A stretch of 64,000 bases of DNA. It comes from an uncultured Methanobrevibacter sp. (GTDB lineage: Archaea; Methanobacteriota; Methanobacteria; Methanobacteriales; Methanobacteriaceae). This document shows, piece by piece, positions 1 to 9,020 of the stretch. Made by a program: the position numbers and the translations under genes. A model generated the notes under the pieces. The model saw nothing but the letters and a program-made list of their open reading frames with translations. It searched no databases and had not been told where the DNA came from. The stretch's first letter is position 1. Each line of letters starts with the position of its first letter. The stretch is taken from contig NZ_CALGFC010000056.1 in assembly GCF_937881195.1 (NCBI RefSeq), positions 7,431-71,430 of the forward strand, read 5' to 3'.

Positions 1-730
1 AAGAATTGGATTTATAATTAATAAACTGACTATTATTCCTATAACTGGTATTAAGTTAATCATTCCCATAATGAATCCAATAATGAAAAGTATTATGACT
101 AATAAAACATACCATACTATATAATTTCCCCAACCGATTTCTTTGATTGTTTTAAATATTTCACCAAATTCAAATGCAGCACCCATATTGCCTTTTTCTG
201 CAAATCTAGCAATACCAATAGTTGCAATCAATGTAACTATTATTAATAATATAATTCCAACAATCATTACAGTAAAGAATGAAACAAATAAGCTTGTAGC
301 TAGTTCATTTGAGACTACTCCGCCACTTAGAGCTATTTGAGCTAGATTATTAAATGCTCCAGTTCCAATAGCTACTAATATTGTTATTATTGCAGGTATT
401 ATATAATATGCAATTGTAATAAGTAAAATTTTTATTCCATTTACAATATTATTGCCTATATCAAATTCTGGAATCGTATCAATATTATTTACTGTATTTT
501 TAATTATACTAAAACTATATCCCATTATAATCAAATTTATTATTAAACTTATAATAGAAACTATTGTAAGTACTATTCCAGTGAAACCGATACTATTTAA
601 TGCTATACCGATTGCAGGAATAATTAAAACTATATTTGCTATTATAGTAAATACACCTAAAATTAAAACATTTTTCCAATTATTTGAGGGATATGTTAAC
701 CCATCTTTAAAAATTTCTCCGATTTTCATT
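1..730 (-). CDS. DUF4013-type polytopic membrane protein (3' end outside window)
   Basis: The minus strand is open from an ATG at 730 to the left window edge, about 243 codons without a stop. An AAGGAG ribosome binding site lies about 9 bases before the ATG. The protein starts MKIGEIFKDGLTYPSNNW, the amphipathic opening typical of DUF4013 proteins, and then shows about five long hydrophobic segments rich in Ile, Leu and Gly, separated by short polar loops such as ARFAEKGNMGAAFEFGEIF. DUF4013 proteins are common in Methanobacteriales and have no established biochemical role; they are probably integral to the cytoplasmic membrane. The C-terminus is missing because the window ends. Family assignment is from recall of the N-terminal and loop patterns. 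Confidence 0.75.
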
Positions 731-1071
731 TAAAAAACTCCTTTAAGTTTTAAATATAAGAATATCTTATATTAATTATTATTTTGTATATACTATATTT
801 AATTCTTTCTTATTTTACCTAAAGTTTTTAAAATTTTATACACATTTAATATTATATATTTCCAATAGCTATAATATTAAAAAATATTTGTAAAATAGTT
901 TAAATTTAATTTAAATAATTTAAATTTAATGTAAAATAGTTTAAATTCAATTAATAATAATAAATATTTATATAATAATCTTATTATTATATAAAATTAT
1001 TAATATATTATAATATATAATAATTATATAATATTAAATTAAACAATAAATATATTTAAGGGGGTATTTAA
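731..1071. other. AT-rich divergent intergenic region
   Basis: This 341-base gap separates the DUF4013 gene (minus) from the secreted hydrolase gene (plus). It is almost pure A/T with repeated TTTAAAT and ATAATT blocks (a TTTAAATTTAAT motif recurs around 900-950). Both promoters must lie here, but many stretches fit a TATA box and none stands out. No gene or RNA seen. Confidence 0.5.
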
Positions 1072-1938
1072 GTTAAAAAATACTTATTTTTATTTATAAT
1101 TGTTTCAATACTTTTTTTAAACATCAATATAATCTCTGCTGAATCAAATAATGCAGTATATAATCATAAATCAGAAAATTTAACATCAAAAGTTTATAAT
1201 AATCAAACTATCCATAAATATAATATTTCTTATTTTGATAAAAGCGTTGGAGGAAATGTATTAAAAAATTCCAAAATTTCAAAAAATCTTCCTAAATCTT
1301 ATTTGTCTCGTCAAATAGTTCAGATGTCAAAAAAAGGGTCTGTTATTCTAAAATTTGGCAATGGAAAAGGACCTAAATTATTACTTTGTGCAGGAATTCA
1401 TGGAAATGAGGTTTCAGCTAATATTGCAACTCTTAAGTTCATTGAAAAAATAAAAAACAAGAAAATTAATGGGACATTATATATAATACCTTTCACAATC
1501 CCAAAAGATACTAGTATTAATAGTAGGTGGTGGTATTATTCTAAGAAAAAAGATTGGGTTGATCCGAATGAGGTTGCGCATATTACTGGGACTCCAGGCA
1601 ATAAAATAGTGAAATTTGCTAAAAAGAATAATATAAAGTATATTATTGATATTCATACTGGAGGAGGAATATCTAGCTATAAAAATGGATTTATTTATGC
1701 AAATAAAAATCCAGTTCGGCAAGGAGAAGTTAAATGGCTTAATTATATTAAAAAAGCTATAAAACCTATGGTCAAATATAATAATCCTAAAAAAGGGTAT
1801 ACTAGATATTACAGCAAACTTAATAATATAAGTACATTAACATTTGAAGTTGAAAGAGATCAAGGTAGTGTTAGTAAATGGTCAAAAATCGAATATAAAA
1901 TGTTACTATATGCATGCAAATATTTTAAATTTTTTTAA
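1072..1938 (+). CDS. Secreted AstE/AspA-like (M14-fold) zinc hydrolase, apparent GTT start
   Basis: The frame opens directly after a TAA at 1069-1071 and encodes about 288 residues. The first 22 form a clear signal peptide (KKYLFLFIIVSILFLNINII, then SA-ES). From residue about 95 the succinylglutamate desuccinylase/aspartoacylase fold is visible: GIHGNEVSA (zinc ligands H and E), IDIHTGGG (third zinc ligand) and LTFEVERDQ near the end (candidate catalytic Glu). Members remove acyl or peptide groups; the substrate here is unknown, and an extracellular target is inferred from the signal peptide. An AAGGGGGT site at 1058-1065 sits six bases before GTT at 1072. The first ordinary start downstream is TTG 1303, which would remove the signal peptide and about 77 residues. 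Either GTT is used, or there is a base error or a small lesion at the 5' end. Confidence 0.7.
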   Translation, partial: VKKYLFLFIIVSILFLNINIISAESNNAVYNHKSENLTSKVYNNQTIHKYNISYFDKSVGGNVLKNSKISKNLPKSYLSRQIVQMSKKGSVILKFGNGKGPKLLLCAGIHGNEVSANIATLKFIEKIKNKKINGTLYIIPFTIPKDTSINSRWWYYSKKKDWVDPNEVAHITGTPGNKIVKFAKKNNIKYIIDIHTGGGISSYKNGFIYANKNPVRQGEVKWLNYIKKAIKPMVKYNNPKKGYTRYYSKLNNISTLTFEVERDQGSVSKWSKIEYKMLLYACKYFKFF

Positions 1939-2219
1939 TATAATTGGCTTTTAATAGATTATTATTCACTAAACACTAATTGATAATTAATAATTAATTT
2001 CTAATTATTTTAAAAATATTATTAGTCATAATGATTTATATCTATAATTAATAGTAAATACTAGATTATTTATAAAATTGAGAATATTTTAATTTAATAA
2101 AAATATTTAAAACATCAAAATTTGGTTAAATTATAATTAGATAGTTTAAAAAAAGAAAAATGTTGATTTTAAAAAAGAAAAAATCAACTATTTAAAAAAA
2201 TTATTTTATTTGATATTTA

Positions 2220-4907
2220 TTAATTTCTTCTATAGGTCACTAAACTTAGAACCACCAATATTAAGATTATAGCTATTGGAACACCTGTAGGCTTCATACT
2301 TGCATGAACATTTAAAATATCACTAGTATTATTAATGTTTCCTTCAGTATCCTCATTGATTTCAACAGAAGATAAATCTCCATCATCAGAATCATCAATA
2401 TCTGTATCATTATTTGGGTTTTCAATATTAGTGTCATTAATATCTGTATTGTTATTTGGGTTTTTAATATCTGGATTGATTTTAAAAGCTTTTAAAGTCA
2501 AATTTGTATATTCTTCATCTAAAATTGCTTCTAAAAATTGTGAACCTTCTTTCAAGACTTTAAATTGGTAGAGGAAAAGATTATCTCTATTACTATCAAA
2601 AAAAACACCATTAAAAGTGCCATTAATAACGAAATAAGGTAGATTTTCAACACCTTCATTTTTCATAGTAGTATTTAACACTAATAAAGCAAAATTTAGT
2701 TTATCACCAATATAAAGATTATTTAAACTGCTAATATTAGTAAACCATAAAACATAATGATTTTTTGTAGTAAAACCAAAAATTTTACTATTAACATCAT
2801 TAATACCCCACCAATTATAATCAAAATTACTACCATTATCAGTTACAGATCTATAATCTAAACCAATAGTGGAAATAATACGATTATAATTAACTTTCAT
2901 TCTAACAAAGCTAGAATCATAAGTGCTTTTTTCTTCAAAAAGGATTCCTCTACTTGATGAAAAGATAGTATTACCAGTAATATTGACATTACTCAAAGCA
3001 GCACCTGAGAGTTGGAAATATACGCTAATAATAGAATTATTAAATGTATTATTTACCAAAGATAATCCACTAAATTCTTTAGAAGCATAAGCATAGAAAC
3101 CATATTTGCCAATAAAATCATTCTCAAAAAATTTGAAAATAGTGTTATTACTATTGGTCCCATCCAAATAAACACTTGCTCCATTATTCCCTGTGAATTT
3201 ATTGGAAATAAAGTTTATAGAATTGTTACAATTATTCACATAAAACCAAATACCATAACCAGATATTCCAGTAATATTATTTTTAGTAAAGGTTATAGTA
3301 TTATTACTATCAGATACTTTCAGATTAATAGCATAATCTCCTTCTCCTTTTATGCTGTTATTTGTTAGATTAAGGTTATTACTACTATTATGTCCACTAA
3401 AGTAAACACTACTTTTATTGTTTCCTAGGAAATTATTAGAAACGAAAGTTATACTGTTTACACTTTTATCTACATACATCCACATACTGTATCCATATGT
3501 CCCTGTAACATTGTTGTTAGTGAAATTTATGATGTTCTCACTATTAATTGTATACCAGTAAATTCCAGGACCTGTTGATCCAGTAATATTATTGTTATTT
3601 AATATTCCATTGATATTATTGCTATACTGAGCTTGGAGATAAATACCTCTTGAACTTCCTTTAATGTTGTTGTTAGCTAAGTTCAGAGAGATATTATTAC
3701 TATAGGGTGTCCACCAATTAATTCCATCTTCATTTAATCCTGTAAGATTGTTATTAATGAGTTCTACAGTGACATTACTTCTTTGGGAGTCTAGAGAAAT
3801 GCTTGAATAGTATCCTGTAATATTATTGTTAGCTAAGTTTAAGGTAATATTATTGGAACCTCCAGCAATCCAAAGGCCATCTATAGATATTCCGATAATA
3901 TTATTGTTATTGAGTGTTATATTTAAGTCAGTTTGGAATTCAGATATGGTTATGCCCCCTTCATATCCTTTGAAATTGTTGTTAGTGAAATTTATATTGT
4001 TTTTACTTCCAAGTAAAGATAAAAAAACAGCATCTAATTTTGATGTTATGTTGTTGTTAGTTAAAGTTAGATTGTTATTTCCATATAATAATTCAAAGTT
4101 AACACCATCATCACAGTTAGAAATATCCATGAAATTTCCATTGATGTTGTTTCCGTTTATATTATTATTAATAAGTCTAATATTATTTTCACTGTATTGT
4201 CCATATAAATAAATCCCTACAATTCCGGTAATATTATTGTTTTCAAAAATAAATTTATTATTACAAAGAAAAGCATAAAAATTTACTCCAATAGAATTTT
4301 TTGAACCATTAGCTGTAATATTATTATTTCTTAAAGAAATATAGACGGTTGATCCGTCTTTTGCATTTATATAGATAGCACCAGCTTCTTTATTACTAAT
4401 AGAAGAAATTATAGTATTGTTTTCCAGTGATATGTCAATTAAATTAGAACCAGTAAAATGAACACTAATATCACTTGTAGAGATATTACAATCACCAACT
4501 GATATACCACCTGTATTTGACCTTATAGCTGTTTGATAGCCACTGATATTTAATTTATTAATTATGATATCCTTTGCAGTTATATTAAAAAGAATTCCCC
4601 CATTACCTTTTATATTAACTTGTCCTTTTGATGATATATTAACACTACGTGTAATATTCAAATTTTTGAGCTTATCATAATTCCCAGCATTAAGAATAAT
4701 AGTATTATCTTGTTGAGTAGAATTATTGATAAAACTCTGAATATCATTTGAAGATGAATTTTCATTAAATTCTTTAGCACTAACACCAGAGATTAATGAA
4801 AAAATAATTAATCCTAATATTAGAATAATTGAACCTTTTAAAATAGATTTATTTAATTTTGATCTATCTTCTTCTAGTCTATCAGCTATTTTGATATAAT
4901 TTGTCAT
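2220..4907 (-). CDS. Adhesin-like protein: Asn-rich parallel beta-helix with C-terminal membrane anchor
   Basis: 895 residues. Residues 1-45 hold a charged start, a hydrophobic segment (SIILILGLIIFSLISGVSA) and a probable signal cleavage site. Residues 75-700 are many repeats of about 23 residues built on N-N-N-I-T/N-G, the pattern of right-handed parallel beta-helix (PbH1) rungs. Residues 790-860 are an Asp/Asn/Thr-rich linker with near repeats of NPNNNTDI. The C-terminus carries KPTGVPIAIILILVVLSLV followed by YRRN, a membrane anchor with a basic stop-transfer tail, as in other Methanobrevibacter adhesin-like proteins. It is predicted to project from the cell surface and bind sugars, cells or matrix; the ligand cannot be read. 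A TetR gene lies divergently upstream across a repeat-bearing gap. ATG start with a weak AGGAT-like site. Confidence 0.85.
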   Translation of the reverse strand: MTNYIKIADRLEEDRSKLNKSILKGSIILILGLIIFSLISGVSAKEFNENSSSNDIQSFINNSTQQDNTIILNAGNYDKLKNLNITRSVNISSKGQVNIKGNGGILFNITAKDIIINKLNISGYQTAIRSNTGGISVGDCNISTSDISVHFTGSNLIDISLENNTIISSISNKEAGAIYINAKDGSTVYISLRNNNITANGSKNSIGVNFYAFLCNNKFIFENNNITGIVGIYLYGQYSENNIRLINNNINGNNINGNFMDISNCDDGVNFELLYGNNNLTLTNNNITSKLDAVFLSLLGSKNNINFTNNNFKGYEGGITISEFQTDLNITLNNNNIIGISIDGLWIAGGSNNITLNLANNNITGYYSSISLDSQRSNVTVELINNNLTGLNEDGINWWTPYSNNISLNLANNNIKGSSRGIYLQAQYSNNINGILNNNNITGSTGPGIYWYTINSENIINFTNNNVTGTYGYSMWMYVDKSVNSITFVSNNFLGNNKSSVYFSGHNSSNNLNLTNNSIKGEGDYAINLKVSDSNNTITFTKNNITGISGYGIWFYVNNCNNSINFISNKFTGNNGASVYLDGTNSNNTIFKFFENDFIGKYGFYAYASKEFSGLSLVNNTFNNSIISVYFQLSGAALSNVNITGNTIFSSSRGILFEEKSTYDSSFVRMKVNYNRIISTIGLDYRSVTDNGSNFDYNWWGINDVNSKIFGFTTKNHYVLWFTNISSLNNLYIGDKLNFALLVLNTTMKNEGVENLPYFVINGTFNGVFFDSNRDNLFLYQFKVLKEGSQFLEAILDEEYTNLTLKAFKINPDIKNPNNNTDINDTNIENPNNDTDIDDSDDGDLSSVEINEDTEGNINNTSDILNVHASMKPTGVPIAIILILVVLSLVTYRRN

Positions 4908-5217
4908 ATTTAAACGAATCCTATAATATTTTTTTTATATTGTATAAATAGTTTGAAGTTATCAAATCTTTACATACAACAAATTTACATATAAACAATA
5001 TCCTATTTATATTTTATCTAAAACGAACATTCATAGATTAGAATTAACATTTAAGGATTAAAACTATAATTCTAATAATAGAACGAACATTAAATAAATA
5101 GAATAAACATTCTACAAAAAAGGTAGATATTAAACTATTAGTTTATTAATCCAACCTTACAAAATTATTCTTATTAAGACAAAATATAAATACTATACAT
5201 TCAATATATTTTCTTAT
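4908..5217. promoter_or_regulatory. Divergent adhesin/TetR regulatory region with direct and inverted repeats
   Basis: Two imperfect 28-base direct repeats lie exactly 60 bases apart (5024-5051 and 5084-5111). Each reads CGAACATT, eight variable bases, AGAAT-A/T-AACATT. Between and partly inside them is a perfect 10-base inverted repeat, ATTAGAATTA at 5037-5046 and TAATTCTAAT at 5067-5076. A TATA-like AAATATAAATAC at about 5182 would start a nearly leaderless tetR transcript; ATACAATATAAAAAA near 4935-4950 on the other strand suits the adhesin promoter. The repeats are plausible sites for the adjacent TetR protein; binding is inference. Confidence 0.5.
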
Positions 5218-5835
5218 ATGATAAACAATAAACGAAAAATAGTTGATGCGGTATTTGTATTATCATTGAAAAATGGCTTTGATAGAGTGTCTATAAAACA
5301 AATTCAAGAAGAATCAGGGCTTGCTATTGGGTCTATATATTACCATTTCAAAAATAAAGATGAAATTTTGGAATATATGGTTGAAAAATATCTTTTAGAT
5401 AGTTTCAACGAACTTAAAAGGGAAGTAGAAAAATTAGATCTATCCTTTATGAAAAAAATAGATTTCATTTTCAACTATAAAATTAATTATTTTGCTACAA
5501 AAGAAATTGAATCTGAATACATTATAACTAGGCCCAAATTCAATCACAAAGACTACTTTGTACTACTTACAAGTATTTATCATCACCATCCTGAAGTTAG
5601 ACACTTCTTTTATGAATTGCATGATTTATTATTTGATTTTTATTATAAATTAATTAAAGAAGCTATTGATAAAGGAGAAATAAGAGATGATATTGACATT
5701 AAAACATTAGTCATCTTTATACAAACAATTTTAAAAGGGTATATTGACTTATGGGTATATCAGCCAAATTTTTCATTTGAAGAACTAGTAGAATCTAATA
5801 TTAAAATGATAGAGGAATCAATCAAAAAACAATGA
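5218..5835 (+). CDS. TetR/AcrR-family transcriptional regulator
   Basis: 205 residues. The N-terminal helix-turn-helix at about 10-58 is typical of TetR: DAVFVLSLKNGFDRVSIKQI, then SGLAIGSIYYHFKNKDEIL. The rest is helical and variable, the ligand-binding and dimerisation part. Members are usually repressors released by a small molecule; the ligand is unknown. The gene starts at ATG 5218 with no strong ribosome site, and a TATA-like element about 35 bases upstream suggests a short or absent leader. It is divergent from the beta-helix adhesin and precedes the small unknown gene and flavodoxin-fold reductase on the same strand, so either side could be its target. Confidence 0.85.
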   Translation: MINNKRKIVDAVFVLSLKNGFDRVSIKQIQEESGLAIGSIYYHFKNKDEILEYMVEKYLLDSFNELKREVEKLDLSFMKKIDFIFNYKINYFATKEIESEYIITRPKFNHKDYFVLLTSIYHHHPEVRHFFYELHDLLFDFYYKLIKEAIDKGEIRDDIDIKTLVIFIQTILKGYIDLWVYQPNFSFEELVESNIKMIEESIKKQ

Positions 5836-6059
5836 ATTTGAATATTTTTTCATATTGGCTAATATAAATTAATAATAATTTTTATATTAACAATTTTTTT
5901 TAATTAGAAATTTTTCTAATGTATTTTACTTATTTTTTTTGCCATAAATTTTATTAATAATTATGAAATTAATAATTAGTTATAATTTAAAATCATATTA
6001 CTTTAACTAATAAAAAGTTAAAAAATATAATAAAAATGATATTTTAGGAGGAATCATAA

Positions 6060-6476
6060 ATTATTCTACTTACAAATATTACTGAGAATATCTTAAATCA
6101 TGATATTATAAAAGAAAGTTTAACTAAACTCAACACTGAACATGAAGTTAAAGAAAATGAAATAAGTGAAATATATTATCTTAATGAAAAGACAATAGAA
6201 CAAAAATGGAATTTTGGGAATATAAAAGTGAATAAGTCTAAAATTGACATGGAAAAAGGTATGGAAGAAGTTTATAGTAATATTAATAAAATTATTGAAG
6301 ATATATTAAATAAAAAAGATTTTTTAAATGTAATAGTCGATACTAGCTTTTTAGCATATTTAATATTAGAAGTCCTAATAAAAAATTTCGATATTACAGA
6401 TGTTTTTATTTTAGATGAGGGAGAACTTAAAAAAGCCCATCCTTGTGGATGTGGTCCAGAATATATGGGTTATTAA
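6060..6476 (+). CDS. Unrecognised 138-residue protein with HPCGCG tail, apparent ATT start
   Basis: An AGGAGG site at 6046-6051 is followed, eight bases later, by ATT at 6060, which directly follows a TAA in the same frame. From there the frame is open for 138 codons. The first GTG/ATG in frame is at about 6228 and has no good ribosome site. The protein is acidic and helical (KLNTEHEVKENEISEIYYL; MEEVYSNINKIIEDILNKKD), has a central hydrophobic stretch (VIVDTSFLAYLILEVLI) and ends HPCGCGPEYMGY, where the CGC could bind metal or form a disulfide. I do not recognise the family. The flavodoxin-fold reductase gene starts 40 bases downstream, so the two are probably co-transcribed and may share a redox role. 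Confidence 0.6.
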   Translation: MILLTNITENILNHDIIKESLTKLNTEHEVKENEISEIYYLNEKTIEQKWNFGNIKVNKSKIDMEKGMEEVYSNINKIIEDILNKKDFLNVIVDTSFLAYLILEVLIKNFDITDVFILDEGELKKAHPCGCGPEYMGY

Positions 6477-6516
6477 AATTAAAAATAAAAGCCCATGTTT
6501 TTTTAAAGGAGATATT

Positions 6517-7170
6517 ATGAAATTGATAGCTATTAATGGAAGTCCTAGAAATAATTGGAATACTGGAAAATTGTTAGATAAAGTTCTTGAAGGCGCAAAA
6601 TCAGAAAATGCAGAAGTAGAATTAGTAAATCTTTATGATTTAGAATATCAAGGATGTGTTAGTTGTTTTCGCTGTAAGAGAAAGGATAAAAAACATGGAA
6701 AATGTGCTATGAAAGATGATTTAACTCCAATCCTTGAAAAATTAAAAGAAGTAGATGCTATTATTTTTGGATCTCCTATTTATTTTTCAGCTGTTAGTTC
6801 TGGCATGAGTGCATTTTTAGAGCGTTTTTTATTTTCAAACATGATTTATAGTAATGAAATACCAACAGTTTTTCCAAAAAAGATTCCTTCAGCTTTTATA
6901 TATACAATGAATATAACTAAAGAACAAATGAAAGAATATGGTATGGAAGAAAAATTAAAAATATTCCAATATTATATTTATAGAATATTAGGGAAGAAAT
7001 CTGAATTATTATATGCATATAACACTTATCAATTCAAAGATTATGATAAATATGAGTCTTCTATGTTTTCAAAGGAAGAAAAAATAATAAGCAAAAATGA
7101 ACAGTTTCCAATTGACTGTAAAAAAGCTTTTGAAATTGGTATAAACATTGTTAAATCAGCTAATAAATAA
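6517..7170 (+). CDS. NADPH-dependent FMN reductase / iron-sulfur flavoprotein-like
   Basis: 217 residues from ATG 6517, preceded by AAAGGAGAT. The opening MKLIAINGSPRNNWNTGKLL is the flavodoxin-fold phosphate loop that binds FMN; IFGSPIYFSAVSSGMSAFLERF is the second FMN-contacting region. Between them GCVSCFRCKRKDKKHGKC gives Cys-X2-Cys-X2-Cys-X9-Cys, close to the compact [4Fe-4S] motif of archaeal iron-sulfur flavoproteins though with a wider last gap. Such proteins pass electrons from ferredoxin or NAD(P)H to O2, H2O2 or organic acceptors. The cluster is probable but not certain. It lies behind the ATT-start gene and likely shares its transcript. Confidence 0.8.
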   Translation: MKLIAINGSPRNNWNTGKLLDKVLEGAKSENAEVELVNLYDLEYQGCVSCFRCKRKDKKHGKCAMKDDLTPILEKLKEVDAIIFGSPIYFSAVSSGMSAFLERFLFSNMIYSNEIPTVFPKKIPSAFIYTMNITKEQMKEYGMEEKLKIFQYYIYRILGKKSELLYAYNTYQFKDYDKYESSMFSKEEKIISKNEQFPIDCKKAFEIGINIVKSANK

Positions 7171-7212
7171 TTAAATAATAATTTTCATGTTAATTTTTTT
7201 ATATTAGTAATC

Positions 7213-7280
7213 TTTTAGAATAATAGTTTTTTATATTAATTATTTTTTAGAATAATAGTTTTTTTATATTAATTATTTTT
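7213..7280. repeat. Tandem AT-rich repeat, two units of about 34 bases
   Basis: Two near-identical units containing TTAGAATAATAG, a T-run and ATATTAATTATTTT lie end to end between the reductase gene and the convergent small membrane protein gene. No function is evident; it may affect transcript ends. Confidence 0.5.
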
Positions 7281-7343
7281 TAAATTATTTATTTCGAAAT
7301 GTTATTTATTAAATTTATTTTATTAATTTTAATAGCTATATTT

Positions 7344-7784
7344 TTAGCTGAATGCTTTTTGAAAGATTATTATTCCAAAATGTCCAGCTAATGTTAGTAG
7401 AATACTCCATAATATTATTCCTATGGACATCCACTTTATTAAACTATTTTTAGGAATTCCAAGAGCTATTCCTATGGTTGCACCAATTGGAGCTCCAAAA
7501 AATAGGGGAGATAATAGTCCTAAACTCACATCACCATATTTCTCCCATATATTGTATATTCTTCCTTTTTTAATACCTCCTTTTTTAGACTTCTTTTTAA
7601 TAATCCAATTTCTTATAGATTCTCCAAAGTAAGCTATTATTACGGCTGATAATATTGAGCCTAAACTAGAGGCAATAATTATTAAAACAGGATTAAGTTT
7701 GAATCCAAGTCCTATGGGTATAGAAAACCATAATTCTAATATTGAAGCTAAAAAAACAATTAAAGTTTCTATTATAATATTCAT
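7344..7784 (-). CDS. Small multidrug-export-family membrane protein (COG2426)
   Basis: 146 residues, with ATG at 7784 preceded by AGGAAAAT. It begins with two hydrophobic segments (IETLIVFLASILELWFSIPI and PVLIIIASSLGSILSAVIIA), has a basic cytoplasmic loop (RNWIIKKKSKKGGIKKGR), then SPLFFGAPIGATIGIALGIP and a final hydrophobic segment. The Pro/Gly-rich re-entrant pattern and length fit the Sm_multidrug_ex/COG2426 family. The family name is historical; transport of a drug is not shown here. The TMEM175-like gene lies upstream on the same strand. Confidence 0.7.
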   Translation of the reverse strand: MNIIIETLIVFLASILELWFSIPIGLGFKLNPVLIIIASSLGSILSAVIIAYFGESIRNWIIKKKSKKGGIKKGRIYNIWEKYGDVSLGLLSPLFFGAPIGATIGIALGIPKNSLIKWMSIGIILWSILLTLAGHFGIIIFQKAFS

Positions 7785-7917
7785 ATTTTCCTAATCCCAA
7801 ATTTACTTTCTTATTCTTAGTTTATTTCCCTAAATTTAACTATTTATTCACTTTATTTTATCACTATAATATATTCACTTTATTTTATCGTTATAATACA
7901 TTTAATTACATTTTATC

Positions 7918-8514
7918 TTAATTTGATCGTCTAATTATATTTCTATCATCTAAAAAGATATTCATTATAGAAGATATTATTGGGAATGCAATAAGTAATA
8001 TAATTGTTATTTTAGGGTAATATATTGCCAAGGATAGGAAAACACCTAATAATATTATCATATATATTATTGGTCCAATTTTTCTGTCTTTTTTTGTTTT
8101 ATTTCTCCTTTCAGGGATTTTTTCACCATAAACTTCTCTGACTATTATAAAATAGCTTAAATTAACAACCACAAATAAAAAATCATAAAAAATAACAGGA
8201 ATTAACTTTGTTGGATTTTCAAGAACCCATTTTGTAAATATGGGGAGTAATGCTAGTGAAAGCAAAAAAATCATGTTTTTCCACATAATTTTGTTTGTTA
8301 TAGTTTCTACTTGATCAATTAATACATGATGTTTGTTCCAAAAGGACCCAACTATAAAAAAACTAATAATAAATATAAGAATAGAGTATAAAAAACTTAA
8401 TATTCCTGAATAATCAAAATTCACTGGCAATGGGATCTCAAGAACCATAATAGTAATGATAATTGCCATAACTCCATCACTGAAAAATTCAAATCTATGT
8501 TTTGATAAACTCAA
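7918..8514 (-). CDS. TMEM175/DUF1211-family potassium channel-like protein
   Basis: 198 residues. The N-terminus MSLSKHRFEFFSDGVMAIII, continuing TIMVLEIPLP, carries the family signature R-x3-FSDGV-x-AI-x2-T-x3-LE, which lines the pore in bacterial TMEM175 potassium channels. About six hydrophobic segments follow. Bacterial and archaeal members have one such repeat per chain and work as tetramers. The start is TTG at 8514 with AAGGTGA four bases upstream; no ATG fits the signature. The window also holds TrkAH and an RCK channel, so potassium handling is well represented. Confidence 0.85.
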   Translation of the reverse strand: MSLSKHRFEFFSDGVMAIIITIMVLEIPLPVNFDYSGILSFLYSILIFIISFFIVGSFWNKHHVLIDQVETITNKIMWKNMIFLLSLALLPIFTKWVLENPTKLIPVIFYDFLFVVVNLSYFIIVREVYGEKIPERRNKTKKDRKIGPIIYMIILLGVFLSLAIYYPKITIILLIAFPIISSIMNIFLDDRNIIRRSN

Positions 8515-9020
8515 AAAATCACCTTATACTAATTTAATTCATTATATTAAATTATTAACTGATTATTATTTACATTAAGTTATTTATATTTTTTATCAGA
8601 TTAATCATTAAATTATTGAAATTCTATTTTCTTAATATTTTATTTTCTTATATTATTAATAAAATTGGCTTGTTTTAAATTCACGTAATTATATCTTTAA
8701 TTTATATCTTTAATTTATATTTTCACATTTCTATTTTTGAAGACTATTTTATTAAATAAGTATGATATTAAACTTTTTTAGGAATAATACAAGATTAAAG
8801 ATGGAATGTTTTAAAAGAATTATTATTCAATAGAAAAATTTAAACATTCATATAACATATATACAAGTATATATTTAAACATTATAATTTAAGTTTTTTA
8901 AAAAATTTTATTTTTCATGATTTTAGAATTCTCTAAAGTTTAATGAATTTTAAAAGTTTGAATTTTAAAATTTTAATCAAATAACTAGATGAATAATTTT
9001 GTAATAAGGGGTTTGTGAGA
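8515..9020. other. AT-rich divergent intergenic region
   Basis: 506 bases between the TMEM175-like gene and the small secreted protein gene. The stretch 8855-8880 (CATATAACATATATACAAGT and onward) has several TATA-like elements that could serve the downstream gene, but they lie over 130 bases from its ATG, implying a long leader or a closer unnoticed promoter. A short direct repeat (TTTATATCTTTAATT) occurs near 8700. No gene or RNA recognised. Confidence 0.4.

Noticed and set aside
143..733. Plus-strand open frames with hydrophobic translations
   Set aside because: They lie opposite the DUF4013 membrane gene, whose reading frame, start and ribosome site are convincing; hydrophobic text on the reverse strand is a by-product of its composition.
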